From assembly GCF_003286085.1 (NCBI RefSeq), contig NW_020825345.1, forward strand, positions 806,001 through 870,000: a stretch of 64,000 bases of DNA. The letters are read 5' to 3'. How positions within the stretch are numbered: position 1 is the first letter of the stretch; every line of letters begins with the position of its first letter. The DNA comes from Drosophila persimilis (Eukaryota; Arthropoda; Insecta; Diptera; Drosophilidae). The notes under the pieces are model-generated. The model made no database searches. It saw nothing but the letters and a program-made list of their open reading frames with translations, and had not been told where the DNA came from. Positions 62,706-64,000 of the stretch are shown piece after piece. A program made the translations under genes and the position numbers.

Positions 62706-63644
62706 ATTTGGAAACATATTTCCATATTTTTTGGGATTTATGCGGAGATTATTTTGCAAAGATTGTGCGCTGCAACGTTGCAATTAGATTTTGTTGCATT
62801 TCGAATTTAGCATTTAACACAGATTAAAACATTGGCAATCCTTTTCGTTTCGGGCAGCCCGAAGATACATATTTGCATCCTTTTTTATGTGTAAATAATT
62901 TTGAAATACTTTTCCAGACACAAAAATATGCAGTAGAGTTGTGGATGTTGCAAGAGTGCCGCTGCCACTGTGGCAACTCGTATCTCGTATCTCAAAGATG
63001 CATAGATACATATGTAGGTGTGCGTGTGTGTGTGTGTGAATGAATGGCATCATCATATGAAAGTGTACTTAATTTAACAGCCGTCATTCCTGCCCCAACC
63101 CCCACCCCACTCTCCAGAGCCAAGGGTTCTCTCTCTCTCTCCATCTCCCTCTCTCTCTCTCTTTTGGGCATCTTTGTCGCTGCTGCCGCTGCGTAGATGA
63201 TGATTTAAAATGTGCATAATAAGCGGCGGCACTTCGGAATGGAATGAATGCTAGAATAAAACGGAAGACAGGCAAAAAAAATACAAGAAAAACAAGAAAA
63301 ACAAGAGATACGCGTGCATACAGTACATATGTACAAATATACATGTATATATGTACTGCGAAGGCCAGCTGGGGCGGGAGAGAAAGTCAGGAATACATTT
63401 GAATCACAAAACTAACAAATAAATAACACAAACAACCAGCGGGAAGACGTGTAAGACAAACAGTTCCAAAAGCAAAGGCAAAAACAGCGAAAGGGAACGG
63501 GAACGGAACGGAACGAAGCGAGACGAGCGGCAAGGGCCGCAGCTCTACATCTATAAGCGATACACCGTTTCATCACGCTCCTCCACAGCCCCCCCGGCAG
63601 AGCGAGCACATTGCACGAGGAAGAGAGGGAGAGGGAGAGCTTTA

Positions 63645-63835
63645 ATATGGCTATAATATTGATCCGAGCTGATCCGATACAGATTCAGCTATCTGTTGGC
63701 TATGGTCCCTCTCTTAGATTCTGCGATTTGGGTCTGATTTCTGGTGGTCTTTGAGTACTAGGCTTCAAACAAGAGGGACAGACGGACGGACAAGGCTATA
63801 TCTAGTCGACCCTTGATGCTTATCATTCCAACAAA
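63645..63835 (-). mobile_element. Decayed DINE-1 fragment
   Basis: Order and wording of short blocks follow copy B: GATCCGATACAGATTCAGC, then CTATGGTC, ATTCTGCG, GTCTTTGAGTACTAGGC, GGGACAGACGGACGGAC, and finally CTATATCTAGTCGACC with TTGATGCTTATC. Both ends and most of the body are missing, and divergence from the other copies is high. It is therefore an old insertion, or one deleted internally. The tetranucleotide core is reduced to two or three units. Confidence 0.7.
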
Positions 63836-64000
63836 TTAATAAAACAACCAGAAAAGGATGGATATGGTAGGAGAGCCCCCATCAGTAGTACGACAGTCCC
63901 ATTAGAACCTACTTATATCTAGGAAAATAGGAAAATACCAGGAATGCAGAAAAATACCGAAGATACCGATGAAAAGTACGTAGATCGAAGCGCGTGCATT

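Larger units (their letters stand above)
31893..64000 (-). other. Rbp6: Rbp6 intron (3' portion), upstream of the 31811-31892 exon
   Basis: The acceptor is at 31893-31894. No exon encoding the expected RNP2/WQTSP part of RRM1 was found upstream, so this intron probably continues past 64000. It contains two full-length and one decayed DINE-1 copies, members of an unidentified GAGAGC-rich repeat family, a degenerate 18-bp array, a GTT-rich block with an internal 143-bp duplication, and many microsatellites. Single-copy blocks with no recognised content include 33700-34000, 37480-38700, 41880-42800, 43790-44060, 45040-46060 and 57000-57550. Two exon-like frames (60448-60613, 50712-50844) are treated as findings only. 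Confidence 0.75.

Noticed and set aside
1-64000. tRNA, rRNA, CRISPR, phage or bacterial operon content
   Set aside because: No cloverleaf, spacer-repeat array, Shine-Dalgarno-led gene series or rRNA words were seen. The tandem arrays have no unique spacers.

Overview
The window looks like about 64 kb of a Drosophila genome lying almost wholly inside the introns of one gene. Three short exons on the minus strand (31811-31892, 15341-15425, 11890-11931) have correct splice sites and matching phases. Joined, they encode most of the first RNA recognition motif (RRM1) of a Musashi-type RNA-binding protein. The peptide matches what I recall of Drosophila Rbp6 rather than its paralogue msi. The exons upstream (RRM1 beta-1/RNP2) and downstream (RRM2) were not found, so the gene runs off both ends of the window.

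The organism is inferred to be an obscura-group Drosophila (pseudoobscura/miranda/persimilis type). The reasons are the Rbp6 match, two well-preserved DINE-1/ISY-type Helitron copies with the obscura-type terminus, and a very high density of (CA)n, (GA)n, poly-G and opa-like (CAG/GTT) repeats. Rbp6 is on Muller element D in Drosophila, which is the X chromosome arm XR in that group, so this is probably X-linked DNA.

Layout: 1-11889 is the 5' part of the intron after the 42-nt exon. It holds a 34-bp minisatellite (7391-7628) and a dimeric interspersed repeat (about 10957-11490). 11932-15340 is a 3.4-kb intron with a 14-bp minisatellite. 15426-31810 is a 16.4-kb intron with tetranucleotide blocks, a satellite of about 110 bp (26180-26585) and a triplicated unit of about 195 bp (29712-30293). 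31893-64000 is the 3' part of the next intron upstream. It holds a degenerate 18-bp array (36870-37478), two inverted DINE-1 copies (39439-40483 and 48629-49772), a second copy of the dimeric repeat (49872-50395), a relative of it (56700-56985) and a decayed DINE-1 piece at the far end.

No complete protein-coding gene, tRNA, rRNA or CRISPR array is supported. Most long open frames are low-complexity artefacts of microsatellites and G/C-rich tracts. I found no clearly new biological system. The points most worth checking are the GAGAGAGA cores inside the DINE-1 copies (possible dosage-compensation entry sites), a possible intronic-polyadenylation isoform of Rbp6, the unidentified GAGAGC-rich repeat family, and a few exon-like or small-protein frames.
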